In this document: positions 5,271-5,281 of the stretch, one piece after another | Numbering within the stretch: the first letter of the stretch is position 1 | Layout: every line of letters starts with the position of its first letter | NCBI GenBank assembly: GCA_018826405.1 | Contig: JAHJZL010000032.1 | Span: 1-5,281, forward strand | Length of the DNA: 5,281 nucleotides | From: Patescibacteria group bacterium | GTDB lineage: Bacteria; Patescibacteriota; Minisyncoccia; Phycocordibacterales; Phycocordibacteraceae | Reading direction: 5' to 3' | The notes under the pieces: generated by a model | Told to the model about the DNA's origin: nothing | Database searches by the model: none | What the model saw: the letters and a program-made list of their open reading frames with translations, nothing else | Translations under genes and position numbers: made by a program

Positions 5271-5281
5271 ATGGTGCAAGT

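Noticed and set aside
5271..5279. TTG start for the Nudix gene, adding three residues before the ATG
   Set aside because: No Shine-Dalgarno is visible in the few bases upstream and the ATG gives a normal Nudix N-terminus. The window edge prevents a firm decision.
1..5281. CRISPR array, tRNA/rRNA gene, insertion sequence, or a multi-gene defence system
   Set aside because: I found no regularly spaced repeats, no cloverleaf or rRNA-like stretch, no transposase motifs or terminal inverted repeats, and no effector-type genes. The window is nearly filled by housekeeping genes.
1..5281. Alternative genetic code with TGA as glycine, as in some CPR lineages
   Set aside because: TGA ends murD exactly at its expected C-terminus and ends the Nudix gene, and no coding frame needs TGA to be read through.

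Overview
The window reads as a piece of a bacterial chromosome with ordinary housekeeping content. Every gene I can support lies on the minus strand. From the 5281 end towards position 1 these are: a Nudix hydrolase cut by, or starting at, the window edge; an unrecognised 233-residue protein; a membrane-anchored protein with a PrcB-like C-terminal domain; murD; murC; rsmI; and the start of a small two-helix membrane protein that runs off at position 1. The compact layout, the variant Mur ligase motifs, an RsmI reduced to its methyltransferase domain, the scarcity of Shine-Dalgarno sequences and the small hydrophobic proteins together suggest Candidate Phyla Radiation (Patescibacteria), perhaps a Parcubacteria lineage. 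This is an inference from protein style, not a database match. TGA is used as a stop (murD and the Nudix gene), which argues against the CPR groups that read TGA as glycine.

Layout: 4869-5279 Nudix; about 60 bases of spacer with a weak promoter candidate; 4107-4808 unknown protein, starting at TTG behind a clear GGAG and followed by a small hairpin terminator; a 68-base gap ending in a TATACT box just before the next ATG; then a compact block 4038-175 made of the PrcB-like gene, murD (31-base gap), murC (4-base ATGA overlap with murD) and rsmI (3-base gap). A second TATACT box, inside the same 10-base string, sits in the 25 bases between the rsmI stop and the last gene's ATG.

Function: MurC and MurD catalyse consecutive cytoplasmic steps of peptidoglycan precursor synthesis (addition of L-Ala, then D-Glu, to UDP-MurNAc). 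RsmI 2'-O-methylates C1402 of 16S rRNA. Co-transcription would tie wall synthesis to ribosome maturation. The PrcB-like protein probably faces the cell exterior. The Nudix enzyme probably clears or recycles a nucleoside-diphosphate compound.

I see no mobile element, CRISPR array, RNA gene, toxin-antitoxin pair or defence system. The more interesting points are the two matching promoter-like boxes that would give leaderless mRNAs, a hairpin that displays the murD ribosome binding site in its loop, active-site variants in MurC and MurD, and the more GC-rich orphan gene.
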